Below, piece after piece: positions 1 to 12,800 of a stretch of DNA of 64,000 nucleotides (the first letter of the stretch is position 1; each line of letters begins with the position of its first letter). The DNA is from Sipunculus nudus (taxonomy: Eukaryota > Annelida > Sipuncula > Golfingiida > Sipunculidae): contig CM049313.1 in NCBI GenBank assembly GCA_026874595.1, forward strand, positions 64,236,159 to 64,300,158, written 5' to 3'. The position numbers and the translations under genes were made by a program. The notes under the pieces are model-generated. The model did not search any database and was not told the DNA's origin. It worked only from the letters and a program-made list of their open reading frames with translations.

Positions 1-2432
1 TGCTTACTAAGGCATATATATGCCTGTAGGACAGAAAAGGATGACTTGCACAATCGCAAGTCTCTTCTGCTCCGTGGCCTACTTACTTCTGAAATGTGGA
101 TGAAAGAGTTATCCCTCAGGGTACAGATGTACAAGGTGAAGATCTGCATAAACCTACCACTAAACTTGTTTTCTTAGCCTGACCTCTACAATGTCATAAA
201 CAGGTACCAAATCCCTGCAGCACTTGCATGGTCCTGGACTGTGAAAAATAAAAATGTTATAAATCTGTGAGTCTGAGCTGACCCTTTATAACTAACCAAT
301 GACAATGTTATTATTTATGTAAGTGACATTTAAAACTTAAAGCAAACATTAAACAAAAGAAACTGACTAATTTATCATTAATTTAACCTTGAAATTATTC
401 CCTATATTCCCCTCCGATGACAATCAAAATCATAATCATGTTTGAAACTTCACTGTGATCCAACCTAAGGAAAATGTTTAAACTACCTGTATGACAATAA
501 AAATTATAATATTAATATATTAAAATAATATTATTATTGAAAAATGTAAGCAAGTATATATACACACATATATTATTTTTAAATTTATTACTTTATACTT
601 ACATCATATTAATAATCAAATCAATAACTGTTGTAATTCAAAATTTAAGTTTTGAAATTAAAACCAGATTGGTCGTAGAGTTTGTGCTTATGTTTACTGT
701 ACAAAGAACGTTAGGGAGGCATACTATAAGTAAACAATATAACTCTCTATACTGTGAGGGCTGATACCTTGATAACTGTAGGCACTTCCATCATAAAAAC
801 TCTGCAGACACATCCTTGGGCAGAAATGTTGTTATTAAATAACCCAGGTCAACCATGCTCCACCATGCACCAAAATATCATATATTCTCATTTTGCCATT
901 TTTTATAAACTTTAACTACATACAGCTGTGGATTTATCCTGCTAAGGTGAACTTGGCGAGAGAAATTTCTCAACATTCAGTGATATAAGTGTGGGATGTA
1001 CCCAGTGGTTAGGGTGTAGAATTGAACCTACTGAGAGCTGAAGGCCATTGGTTCAACTAAATGGACAAAACTTTATAAAACCTCATAGATTCACTGCAGT
1101 GGCTCATAAAAATATAACTAAGAGTTTCTGACCTCTAGTTCATTCATGATCTAATCAATTTAAAATCTGAAAACTGCAGTGTTGTAAAATAATATCATAT
1201 CATTTTTTGTCTACCATCATTCAACAGACAGCATCACTGATAAGCCATGGACCTTTCCATCAAAACAATTCAATATTAATATTAACTCATAACTCATGCA
1301 TGCAGCAAAAGAAATAAAATATAGCTGTACTGACCTGTAATATATGAGGATGAAAGGTTGACAAAACATGTCTTTATCTGAAATATGTGAACTTAAAATA
1401 TACCCCGGGCTAAAATGACCAAGGTGTCAGGTTTACCAGTACTCGTATGTGTTAAGACAGGGAAAATGTATACTTCCATAGGTTATAGAGACTTATGCTA
1501 GAAAAATTTAGATCAAGGAAACCAAAACAAAAATTGTTATACGTTGAAGTAAACAACTACTTCCATGGCTTAAAGAATATATATATTTACTTCTTTGGGT
1601 CAGAGGGAGTATATGTAATTCTATCATGTGTAAGTGAAAATGGGAAATACATTATATAATAGATATTGATAGTCCATATTTCAGGGGGAAAATTGGAAGA
1701 AAGCGATAAAGCATGGGACAAATGTGTGTTCTTGGCAGCTCTTTAGTGATATCTGTTTGAAGTAGGTAAGGCACAACTATATACTCATTTAGTTCACAGT
1801 TTTCTCTGTTTCTCGAGATCAATAAAAACACAACCACAATTAGGGATTCAAGTGACTTCTATATTTTCAAGTAAATGGATACTTTTACAGGTTGGTTTAT
1901 AGAATAAATGACATAAAATATACTCTAATAGGTGAGAGTACATATATATACATAATTACTTTATTTCTTGTGAGCCAAGGCCCATTTGTTTAAAGTTCAT
2001 TATGTTAGACATAACAAGTCATTTTACACTCAAGGTTGTTTCCAAAGGAGGGGGGGGGGGGAGGGTTAGACTTGGAAAAATTATCTTTTCCCTCCCTCTT
2101 CCCCCTTTATTCCTGACATTGGTCTTTCAGTGTAATCCAACACCTTTACTTTTCATACATTCTGAATCTACCCCAATACCTCTGTACCACCAGATAAAAA
2201 TTAGAACAATGAATAAAACTGATACTGTAATTATATGATATAAAATTAAACTAAACAGACTGGGTTGTAGCCTACATATATTGTATATTTGACAAAGGAA
2301 CTGAAGACATGGTTCATATGCATTTACTAAAACTAAACATTTTCTATGCAACTGATTCAAATCTGGGTACTTCACAATTCAACCTGAGCATACAGATACA
2401 TTTTAAAAATAGCCTAAATAATGACTCAACCA
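1..2432. other. AT-rich non-coding stretch, no gene seen
   Basis: Open frames here are below about 80 codons and show no recognisable domain. A 12-G run lies at 2,050-2,061. A tRNA-like patch at 991-1,065 is listed separately. Nothing else supportable was seen. Confidence 0.6.
991..1065 (+). repeat. tRNA-like SINE head (degenerate)
   Basis: CCCAGTGGTTAGGG resembles the A box of Glu/Asp-type tRNAs, and TTGGTTCAAC about 38 bases later resembles a B box. The piece just before the B box (GCTGAAGGCC) recurs before the B box of the minus-strand copy at 52.7 kb, so both are probably 5' heads of one tRNA-derived SINE family rather than functional tRNA genes. No cloverleaf with a paired acceptor stem is evident. 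Confidence 0.35.
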
Positions 2433-2435
2433 TTA

Positions 2436-2715
2436 GGCCGAAAAAATTAAAAGGTATGGTTCTCAGGCACTGCAAGCATCAATTTTAACCTGCGGCATCA
2501 AAAATTTTTATTTTGATTTTCATCTTTCAAGAAGATAAAATAATACAATTTTGATATGATTTCATTTGCTATGTAGTAATTTTCCGGTTTAGCAAAACAA
2601 ATTCTGTTATTATCATGCTTTCCCCTGATCATATGACATTTTTATCAAAACATACAAAAAATGGTAAAATCAAATAACTCTGCCTGCACTGATTTCTGAA
2701 AAAAAGTGCCTGAGA
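2436..2715. mobile_element. Harbinger-like MITE, right end truncated
   Basis: The left terminal inverted repeat starts GGCCGAAAAAATTAAAAGG, continues into GGTATGGTTCTCAGGCAC, and is preceded by TTA (2,433-2,435). The interior is colinear with the intact copy at 16,324-16,661. The right end stops inside its inverted repeat (GTGCCTGAGA at 2,706-2,715) where a tandem CT/TA block begins, so the outer part of the right terminus is lost. It encodes nothing. The PIF/Harbinger assignment rests on the TTA flank and GGC-type terminus and is an inference. Confidence 0.6.
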
Positions 2716-2857
2716 GTTTAAGTATCACTGTATGTTCAATAGCACAGATCTCTCTTTCTTTCCCTTTTTTTTTAAACTCTATCTCTCTCTCTCTCTTTTC
2801 TTTCAGTCTGTCTGTCTTGCTCTCTATATTATATCTCTCTATCTTTATATCTCTCCT

Positions 2858-2918
<61 letters not shown>

Positions 2919-3147
2919 TTATCCCTCTCTCTCTCTTTCTTTCATGACAGTCCCCTGGTAAGGCTGGCACAGGGTTAAAACTTCTTTGCACAATATTAAG
3001 GCATTAACAAATGTATCACTGTATGTTCAATAGCACAGATCTCTCTTTCTTTCCCTTTTTTTTAAACTCTATCTCTCTCTCTCTCTTTTCTTTCAGTCTG
3101 TCTGTCTTGCTCTCTATATTATATCTCTCTATCTTTATATCTCTCCT

Positions 3148-3200
<53 letters not shown>

Positions 3201-3439
3201 CATTATCCCTCTCTCTCTCTTTCTTTCATGACAGTCCCCTGGTAAGGCTGGCACAGGGTTAAAACTTCTTTGCACAATATTAAGGCATTAACAAATGTAT
3301 CACTGTATGTTCAATAGCACAGATCTCTCTTTCTTTCCCTTTTTTTTAAACTCTATCTCTCTCTCTCTCTTTTCTTTCAGTCTGTCTGTCTTGCTCTCTA
3401 TATTATATCTCTCTATCTTTATATCTCTCCTTCTCTCTT

Positions 3440-3506
<67 letters not shown>

Positions 3507-3584
3507 TTGTCCCTCTCTCTCTCGTTCTCTCTTTAATTTTCTCTTTCTCTTCATTTCTCTCTCTTTATCTTTTTCTCTCTCTCT

Positions 3585-3646
<62 letters not shown>

Positions 3647-3735
3647 TTATATCTCTCTTTTCTATCTCTCTTTCTCTTTATTTCTCACACTCCCTCTCTT
3701 TTGCTCTTTCTCTCTCCTTCTTCCTTAGTGTAAAA
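2716..3735. repeat. Triplicated CT/TA-rich block, about 284-291 bp per unit
   Basis: Three successive units begin with GTATCACTGTATGTTCAATA at about 2,722, 3,013 and 3,297, giving periods of 291 and 284. Each carries a (CT)n tract followed by (TA)n at 2,881-2,916, 3,175-3,201 and 3,471-3,504; a fourth TA tract lies at about 3,588-3,644. Units 1 and 2 end in the same GGCACAGGGTTAAAAC segment. Long open frames of Ser, Leu, Ile and Tyr here are translations of the microsatellites and not genes. The units differ mainly in microsatellite length, which fits recent duplication. Confidence 0.9.
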
Positions 3736-4840
3736 TGGTTATATACCTGTAATGTCAGTACTTCTTATTAATTCTCCTGAGAAGGTTATGTTTTTCACAT
3801 CAGTCTCTTTGATTTGTTTGTTAGCTAGATTACACATAAAGTGCTGAACAAATTCCCATGAAACATTTTGAGGGACCAGACTTGGACAAGGGAAGGATCC
3901 ATAAAATCTGAATGAGGATCTTGATAAAGGGTCAGATACTTTGGGGTATCTCAGTTCCCTCTTGTTGCTACCTGCAGATTTTACTTTTTAATCTCAGTAC
4001 AGCCATATGTCATACATTTGTGTTTAGAACTGCAGCATAAATTGCTTGGCAATGAAACTAAGACCTGAGTACAGAAACCAGAACTGCCCCTCAGTGACCC
4101 CAATAATGATCATTTGTTCATGTGGCTGAGTTACAACACACAGCTGTAGGTTGTATATAATTCAATTATACACAACCTGTCACCAGACATTGCTCAGATT
4201 CTGTTTTATAGTGTAAGGCTCTATACATAAGATTCTGGTTTATAGTGCTGTGCTCTATATTGGACTGGAGCATGCAGTGACTGTGGTTGTGAGACAGGAT
4301 GTAATCACTGTCTCGTTCCTACACACACTCCCATCATGCATGATAAATACATCAGTCAACCGTAACCATCCTAACATAATTAAACATTGACTATAGATTT
4401 TGGTGGCTGACAGGTGCTGACATTTTCTTTTCAGCTGATAAATACTTTGCATGGGCATGTGAGACCACTGTGGCCTGTGTGTCAGTCAGTTGAGACAAAA
4501 GTTTATAGCTGATCGCTAACAAAAGTAGGAGGGAATTGATCTTTTGATGAATCTGTCAAAGATATAAAAATTCAACTTATAATTTAATAATCATATTTTA
4601 AATATATCTGCTTAATCTATAGTATTTATAGAAATTATACTTACACTGATGAAATTTCATTTTGTGGCTCTTCAAAAGTAAAACAAATACTGCAGTATAA
4701 GATGACTAGCAAAAGTTTGTTAATTTGCTTATAAATGCAAACACCGAGGTAATGGGTTATTCTTTTTAAGACTGTTTCCTCATACTTATTATTATATAGG
4801 CCTACACCAGTTAGTCATTACATTAAATCACATTCATTTA
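3736..4840. other. Non-coding stretch, no gene seen
   Basis: No long open frame, splice-bounded coding exon or repeat was recognised in this stretch. Confidence 0.5.
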
Positions 4841-6045
4841 CTCACTTGCACATTTACATCCTCTTGCATATCCTTTCAGTTATATTCAAGTATACTTATT
4901 ACTTTTACAATCAAACATATTTATTCTTATACTTTCTCAATAAAGTACTCATAATTCACATTCACGTAGGCTAAACTTGAGTACTTATCTCATATTTATC
5001 TTAAAGTACTCAACCTTACAATTACCTTCAAGTTCTCATCTTCAAATTTATATTAAAGTACTCATTTTCATATTATCATTCAAGCATTAATTTTCAAATT
5101 TACATTCAAGCACTCATCCTCACATTTACATTAAAGTACTCATCCTCACATTTACATTAAAGTACTCATCTTCACATTTAAATTAAAGTACTCATCTTCA
5201 CTTTTATATTAAAGTACTCATCCTAAAATGTACTTTCCCGTATTCATCTTCATATCCAAATTCATAAACTCATTGGAAAAAATACAGTCACACAATCATC
5301 CTTGTATTTCCATTCTATAACTTATATACTCTTTACACAGTACAAATATATATCTGGCACCAAATGGACAGTACTCACTGTCACATTCCCATTCAAATAC
5401 TCACCATCACATTTACATTCAAGTACTCAACTTCACATTCAAATACAATTTTTAAACCTTTACTTTTACATTCAGGAACTAATCTTTACATTTACAATTG
5501 TGTAATCATCCTCATATTTACATTTAAAGTACTCATCTTCACATAAGTCTTCAAGTACTTACCCTCAAATTTACATTCAAAAATTCATCTTTGAATTAAC
5601 ATTGCAGTGCTCATCTTCACATTTACATTCAAGTATTTATCTTTACATTAATCTCAGGTTTACAGTGATTCTTAGTACTCTTCTACACATTTACATTCAA
5701 TCAGTTATCTTCACATTTTGCATAATAGCACTCATCTTCAGAGATTTATTCAAGTACTCATCTTATGTTTACTGTTTTGTACTCATCTTCACATTTATTT
5801 TCAAATACTCAACTTCATTTTTACATTCAAAAATTCATCTTCACATTTAAATTCAAGAACTCATCCTGATGTTATAATTCAAGAAGCAGTACTCACCTCA
5901 CATTTTCTTTTTTTTTGTGCTCATCCTGACATTAACATTAAAGTACTCACCTACACCTTTACGAGTATATTCACGTATTCACATTTACCTTGAAATACTC
6001 ACCTTCAGGTTTACCTTCAAGTTCTCATCATCACATTCAAGTACT
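4841..6045. repeat. Degenerate 26-bp minisatellite, block 1
   Basis: A unit close to TTCACATTTACATTCAAGTA plus CTCATC recurs about every 26 bases with substitutions and small indels. Conserved parts are the ACATTCAAGTACTCATC core and the TTCACATTTA lead. The open frames in it repeat HLHI/YIF-type peptides and are by-products of the repeat. The same family resumes at 7,165-7,770. Confidence 0.85.
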
Positions 6046-7164
6046 TTATACTCTAACCGCCCAGTGCGCTAATTTGCCTTTGATATTGCTCACCTGACAG
6101 GCTTGAAGGGTTACCTCATTGACCACTGGCCACTCTTTCTTCTAGTTAGCCTTTGATATGACTCAAGCCACCGGCTCAGATGGTTTCCCTCCAAGATTAC
6201 ATGCTTAATTCAATGTGTGTTTTAGGGGTTAACCTTACAAGTGCTCCTGGACAAACTGTCTTGGGTAGGTTGCATTTTAAACACGGGATACGCTATAAAC
6301 ATGTTCTTTAATTCGAGAGCATTACCTGTACAATCAATCAGTGAATATGTTTTTTAATTCATAATAAAATCCACAATGGAAACTGTATCGATTCTTTTTT
6401 ATAGTTAATTCGAAGCATAAATCTATATTTTGCTGGCCTTATGTGGCCTCTCACGTTTTTGAACTTTGACATATTCACGTGATTGGTATGCAGCCTGCCA
6501 TGCACACTGTGTAGGATCGTACTCAAAATGGTCTTGAGTAGAAACAATCTCTATAGCGGAAGGATGGTGTTTTCCAGAAAAAGAAGACAGTACATGTTTT
6601 TAAATCAAAATCTTTTAGGAATCTTGCTAAAATCGTTGACCTTTGACCCATTAACATGATTGTCAACCTGTCAGCCATCCATTTTGCAGCATTGTTTTTT
6701 ATAGATAACATTCATGAACATGTGAATGCACAGTAATTCTCTATTTCTTTTGTTGAAACAAATAAAATGTTTTGTGATAAATCAAAATCCCATAGGAATC
6801 GTATTAAATCTTTGACAACATTTGATAATATTCACGTGAGAGGTAAGCTGTCAGCCATTGGCAGTGAGAATTTTTTTTCAATAATAAATGCAAAGTGGTG
6901 ATACACAGTATTTTTTCTCGCAGAAAGTGTAGAAATTATAAATGAATAAATATATAAACTAATGAAATGAAACTTCATTTAATGAAAAATTCCAAAACAG
7001 ATAATTCAGAACCCTCTGAATAATACAAGCAACACACGCAAGCCATCCGATATCAAATCATAGTATTATAGTGACGTCAACAACCTTGAAGATTAACACC
7101 CTGTTTATTTGAATAGCCCGCTTAAATGAATATAATCGGTTGACAAATACGATATTAAATTAAA
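6046..7164. other. Segment splitting the 26-bp minisatellite
   Basis: This 1.1 kb segment lacks the 26-bp unit and lies between its two blocks. It therefore looks like an insertion into the array or an older interruption. Its middle holds three degenerate units of about 178 bp, listed separately. The end near 7,150 (CGGGACTGGCTGTA) reads like a transposon terminus, but no matching left end was found. Confidence 0.4.
6400..6870. repeat. Three degenerate tandem units of about 178 bp
   Basis: A motif of the form TTTGAC.ATATTCACGTGA followed by a pyrimidine/purine stretch and CTGTCAGCCA or CTGCCA occurs at about 6,465, 6,642 and 6,821, spaced about 178 bases. It is preceded in the second and third units by AAATCAAAATC and TAGGAATC. 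Divergence between units is high, so the duplication is old. Confidence 0.6.
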
Positions 7165-7770
7165 CGGGACTGGCTGTACTCATCCTCATATTTACCTTTA
7201 CATTCAAGTACACATCCTTGCATTTACCTTTACATTCAAGTATTCTCACATAAACCTTCAAGTATTCATCTTCACATTGTGATGTAGACATTTTGCTCAG
7301 AAGGAATTATTGGGCTGTTCCCAGATTTGAACCCATGTTGGTGGATCACAATTCTAAATGCTTTGCAAGAAAGCCATCTTCACTAAAGAGCCACTTGGGT
7401 CCACTTTTATATGCATCTTGTAATAATATTTACATTCAACTACTTGTCTTATATTTCCAATAAGGAATCACCTCACATTTTCATGCTGGTATTTATATTT
7501 ACGTTTAAGTACTTTTTCTCTCATATTTACATTCAAGTACACATCTTCCATTAACATTCAAATACACATCTTCACATTTTCCATTAACATTCAAATACAC
7601 ATCGTCATATTTATAATTTACAATTACATTCAAGTATACATCCTAACATACATTCATGAAGTCATTATCCCATTTACAATCAAGTACCCATTTTTACATT
7701 TACATAAACATTCAAGAACTTATCTTCAAATTTACATTCAAAGAACTTGTCTTCAAATTTCCCCTCGATT
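7165..7770. repeat. Degenerate 26-bp minisatellite, block 2
   Basis: The ACATTCAAGTA/ACATC unit of the 4.8-6.0 kb block resumes here with more divergence. A tRNA-like patch interrupts it at about 7,310-7,390. Together the two blocks suggest one array of about 3 kb later interrupted. Confidence 0.7.
7310..7390 (-). repeat. tRNA-like SINE head (degenerate)
   Basis: Read on the minus strand this contains GGGTTCAAATCTGGG, a good B-box-type T-arm hairpin, about 35 bases after an A-box-like GGCTTTCTTGCAAAGC. It sits inside the minisatellite. A decayed tRNA-derived insertion is more likely than a working tRNA gene. Confidence 0.35.
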
Positions 7771-8645
7771 GTCTATTCACATATATAAGATACTGCACCA
7801 TATGTAAATGTAAACATCCTAAACCAAATACCTAGGTATATGATACCTGCCTAAAAAGTGGGCCACAAGAAACTGCTGTACACAGATGTACACTACTGCC
7901 CCATTTATGCATTCATAAATTGAGCCAGGTATTAAGCACAGAGTGAAATGCAGAGGCAGGCCTTTATAGGTCATACAAATGTATTCCAAATTGGGATTCT
8001 ATTATCATACAATACATTTGGCTGTAAACATTCAGTATACATTTTACATAAACTGAACCTTTTTTGGTAGAAAACAAATCTAAATCTTACTTCCTTTAGA
8101 AAACACATCATTGTGTGATATGATAAAATGTGGTGAACACTTCCTGCGCCAAAATCAGCTCACAAGTGACATGCACAAGCCATGGGAGACCATGATGTGG
8201 CAAAATATTCTAGATCTTGATGAAAGATTACTAGTTCTGACACAGTCAATACAAAGAAAGAATTTTTTGTTAGATTAACATAAATTTTTAATTCAGTTCA
8301 TGCAGTCACAACTGTGCCAGCCAATCACATTGGGACCTAGTTTCTGTTTTTGATGCAATGCTCCCATCACAAACAAAATCCACATGGGAAAACATTGACC
8401 TGACCTAAAAGATATCTGCCTAAAAGCATGAGCACAAATTATTGCACCATAAGGCACAAGAGATCACACTTTATAGTTAATACAGAGGCACTTTATATAC
8501 TGCACCACATGCAAACTGCACCACATGCACTGGTGTGTTATTTGCTATTGTTGTCTGTTGATAAATACAGATAAAATATACCATACTTCAGCAAAACACA
8601 CATTTTAAAGATACCTACGCTCTTTAAACAGGGCTTTAACTATAG
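7771..8645. other. Non-coding stretch, no gene seen
   Basis: Unique-looking AT-rich sequence. No open frame of note and no repeat recognised. Confidence 0.5.
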
Positions 8646-8649
8646 GCCT

Positions 8650-9300
8650 ACTCCCTATATCGTAGGCGCTGTTTTTTATGACCTCGTATCCTGAATTGCT
8701 ACACTAGAGGGGAGCACTCTATTTTTGTCCAATCAGATGAGACCTTGTGCTGGAATACACAGCCAAGCAAGGAATACACTGAGCCAATCTTGTTCATTTT
8801 GTTTTGAGTGACAGCTCATTGCCCTGGTAACCATCTGAACAGGCCACAGGCTCAGAGAGAATTGCCCCAGATGTGGTTTGCTTAGGGCCTTGGGCACATA
8901 GTAGCCCGTCCGGTGAGTTTTAATTAAAACGAAACTTAACAACAAAGGCTGCGTGCACACCTCGCTGGCTGGTTTCAGTTCTGCAGACAACAGGTACAAG
9001 GCTACGCTAACACAGTCATAATGTCAAAATTGAATCAGTCGATGATGCGAGAATACAAAGGGAGCAATTAAAATTCGACTGTAAACGGCCATCAAGCAGC
9101 TCTTGAAGTGCAGCTATGGGCGGAGCCAGGATGCCTGTCAAGTGTTTGTTTATTGGCATCTGGTTGGCTGCTTGTCACATCATACGCACATTTTTTTCAG
9201 CGGACAACGAACCACCATTTGGTGTCTAAATATATCATAAACGGTCAAAGCTGGCAGTGTGAAAATCAGTTGCTTCTTTAGAAGTGCAAGATTTCCGCTG
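8650..9300 (+). promoter_or_regulatory. CpG-dense promoter and first-exon candidate
   Basis: This is the most CpG-dense stretch I noticed: I count 16 CpGs between about 8,907 and 9,297, against a handful per kb nearby. It contains a canonical CCAAT box (CCAATCAG, 8,729-8,736), a GC box (GGGCGGAGC, 9,118-9,126), a forkhead-type GTTTGTTTATTGG (9,144-9,155) and an inverted CCAAT overlapping it. A strong 5' splice site, CCG|GTGAGT, lies at 8,912/8,913 and a second, CAG|GTACAAG, near 8,992. The simplest reading is a promoter with a non-coding first exon splicing to 21,787 of the GAS1-like gene. It could equally be a bidirectional promoter or an enhancer. Strand is inferred from the donors. Confidence 0.35.
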
Positions 9301-9614
9301 CCTTGGGAGTGTAAAAGATACCATTTACCAAGATACCACGATACCATAACATAAGAATAGCATCACATGCTTTCATATATTAAAGTATGAGCCAACAAAG
9401 CTGTATATGTTTATATACAAAAATCTAAATTTATAATTCTAGACATTAAATTTTACCTTCCAACACCAAATTTTGAAATCAGTGAAAAATCCCATGCTAG
9501 ACAGTTGTCCATGACCACATATAAATCTCCACTAAGAGTCAAATCAAACTCCATTACTGGATCACAGGTGAGCTTTTGTAATAACAAAGGTGGCCCCCTA
9601 TGTTATAATTTCAT

Positions 9615-9780
9615 AATAGGAAAGAATTTTAAAGGGGACTATTCTGATATCTGACATCTGTCAAGTAAGGTTAATCCCTTGAACCTTTAAATAAATATGT
9701 CAGAAAACACCAATCTCACTGCACCGATCATTTTGTTAATAAGCATATGGGGAGCCTGCCAAAATAATCCAAACACATTA
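9615..9780 (+). repeat. Dispersed repeat, copy 1 of an inverted pair
   Basis: A colinear match in reverse orientation lies at about 27,300-27,480. Shared landmarks in order are AATTTTAA.GGGG.CTATTC, ATATCTGAC, TAATCCCTTGAACCTTT, CAGAAAA and CTGCCAAAATAA.CCAAAC. No termini or coding capacity are visible. Confidence 0.55.
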
Positions 9781-9796
9781 AGCAAAGACATTAAGC

Positions 9797-9852
9797 AACA
9801 GTTCAGGTGACCCAGACTTTAAACAACAGTTCAGGTGACCCAGACTTTAAAC
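9797..9852. repeat. Short direct duplication, 28 bp x 2
   Basis: The segment CAACAGTTCAGGTGACCCAG plus ACTTTAAA occurs twice back to back, identical apart from the first bases. It is a simple recent tandem duplication. Confidence 0.85.
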
Positions 9853-12800
9853 AAAGTGTTTTTTGCTACTATTAACTATTCAAGTTCCACACAACATGGT
9901 TTCTCTCTTGGTTGACATTAGTGCATTAACTGTTTACTAACAACTAGTAGATAAACAAGCTCATACACCTGTCAAAGAGGCATTATAAGAAATTTTCTTA
10001 ACAGGAATAGGTTACCTCAAATATGTCTTCATTATCAATTACAGTAAAAACACTGTTGCATCTCAGCACCATATTTTTTTCATTTAGTGAAACGCTTAAA
10101 ATCTGAGTAAATCATTAATTAAACTCGATAATTCCTTTTAAAAATACTTGTTAATTTAAGAGGATTGCCAAAGAGAATACATAACATTGCACTGTATTGA
10201 GCTGAAATATTATGAAAGCTAATGTTTAATATGAAAGATATTGATATCTTAATCACTGAAATCGTTCAAGGTTTGAATATTAGATGGTTTTGTCAAGCAA
10301 GAGTGGTAGTTACCATAAACAACATAAATCTTGTTCAAAGGTACCCCAATTATCTGAAGTTCATTAATATGTACAAAGAGTTAGCTATAGTCCATTTCCC
10401 TACCTGCTGTCCACCTGTTGTAGATGACATTCTTAAACATTTATATTTTTCAATATTTTCCAAGAAAACAATATATGGAAGAAACGACCTAATATGGCAG
10501 TTAAGAATTTTACAATAAATCCCCCGTTTATGTTTCACAACATTGTAGTCTCTTTATCATGATCTGGCAGATATGGTGTGTCCCTCCATAAGTAGCCATC
10601 TTTGTTTTAGCTGGTTATATTTTTAGAGTGTTTACATGAGATCATCCAATCAGCAGCTGTCAGTTGAGGCTGTTTTTGCATGTGATCAATGAACTTGACC
10701 ACCATAAGTGGGTCTGGTATGTTGTAAAATATAGACTGATTTCTCATATTTTCAGAAAATTTTGTTATTCAAATAAGGTGTAAGGTAGGAATATAGTTAC
10801 CTTGTTGAAATATAGGTTCTAAAATCCTCTCCTTTACATTATAATTGTTTCCCTTGAAATGTACCTAATAAAAATTTTCATAGCAAAAAAGGTGGATGTG
10901 AGGAGATGAAATGGATTATAGTAATCACATAAAAAGTACAGACAAGGTAGGTGAATCAATGGCTTTAAAAAAACATGAAGAAGATCAAGGAGTCCTCCAA
11001 AATTTGAATTTCAATAAAATCTGTTCATCACTTTTTGTGTATGTACAGCTGCTAACAGACAAACCACCCAAAGAACCAAAAACCAACCTACTAAGTGTCC
11101 TGGCAGGTATATAATAATTTCACTCACCCATCCTCTATCCATGATGGTATCAGTATGCTTTGTGTTTGAAAACAACTACACAAAACCAAAGCAGAACATG
11201 TTAACAGGAGCAAATGTTGTGCCAAGGGGCAGGGTGAAACCCCCCTCTATGGTTCGGCTGCATACCTCTGACAGTGTTGTTCTGGTACACATCAGTCGGA
11301 GTCTGACTGATTGAGTGCAGATGAGTAGGAAGTGAAATGCGGCAACCACGGCAACTACGAGGAAGTTTAGGAAACAAGAGTCAAAAAGTAGCTTAGTTGA
11401 CTTCTCTCAAGGTGACAGCAAGCATAAGAAATTACTAAGGCATTATCCAAAGCTGCTTGTGCTTGAAGTATTGAACACCTTTATAATATAAACTCTGCAT
11501 AATAAATAATTCTACAGACTCTCTTGGCTTATTCCAGTTCCAAATGTAATAAATCAGCTGAAAATGTTGTGGTTTTACTGTAAAAAGTGTTTATGAGTAA
11601 ATTAGTTTTGTGGTTTTCACTCCAATCCTGATGCATACAGAGAAGATAAAATCTCCTACCCACATGTTACTTAACTTTTCATTTTGTGATGCTTTTATAG
11701 GGTACAACGCTTAATTTATATGAAATGCTAAATTGTCAATGAAGTCAGCCAGAAAATAACAAAACTTAACTTTGAAATTTAGCTCATAAACTTCACAAAA
11801 CATTTGCAGGGTAACTTAGTTTGTGAAACATGCTTACAAACAAAAAGTCAACATCCCCACAAATAATTGTGGATCCATATCAAAGATAATATGATACCCT
11901 ACCTTGTTGTATCATACTGTGTCATATTCTATTTAAGTAGCAAAACTGGGAAACTCCCTCAATTTAAAATTAATCCTCAAGTTGTTTCAAATACATATTA
12001 GCCCACTAAGTATATATCATTTTTAACCTAGTACAGAGTTCTTTCCCATGGGAAATATGTAGCTAAGAAATTCACATTCAAATTCATACAAAATTTCAAC
12101 CTTTCAAATTTTTAAAAGGTACATGATTTTAAGCAACCAATAACAGCAAATTACTTTTTAGTGGGCTGATACCAAACGACATGTCAATTTTCAAAATTAT
12201 GGGTTTTTTTCCCTCTATCATGTTTCTTTCTAACTAAACTTTAAACTGAAATTTTAAATTTTGATTAAGTTAAACAAATAAATTACATTTTCAAGCATGA
12301 CTTATTTAAATAAAACTAGAATGGTAGTAAGAAGAGTGGTTACCCACCATCCTTCAGGTTCTGTTCTGTTATCTGGGTCTACACCACCATTTCCAGGGCT
12401 TCTGGCCTGACCCTATCCCCCCAAAAAGGCTTTTATTGGTACAGCTCTGTCATTTTTGCATAGTCCTGCTAATAGAGGAATATATCAATAACCAAACATA
12501 CTGTGCACACATATGTGTTACATAACCTCCAGAAAGTCTGGTATCAATCCTGTCTTGCTTATAAGTTATGTGTGTTTACATGTCAAGGGATGCAAGGAAC
12601 AAATACTCAAAGGGACCTATTGGCAACCCAGATATGTATCCATAAACACAAAATATAGTGTTTTCTCCTTGAAGTATGGTATAATCGTATCTGCCAACTT
12701 TTCATTTTGAAACTGTTTGCTTACTTCTTTACACGGATGGAAATAAATATGCACCGGGAGAGATCAATGGTACAAAACATAAGCACTGTGCACATGCTTT

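Noticed and set aside
2706-3771. Open frames of 71-158 codons rich in Ser, Leu, Ile and Tyr
   Set aside because: They translate CT and TA microsatellites.
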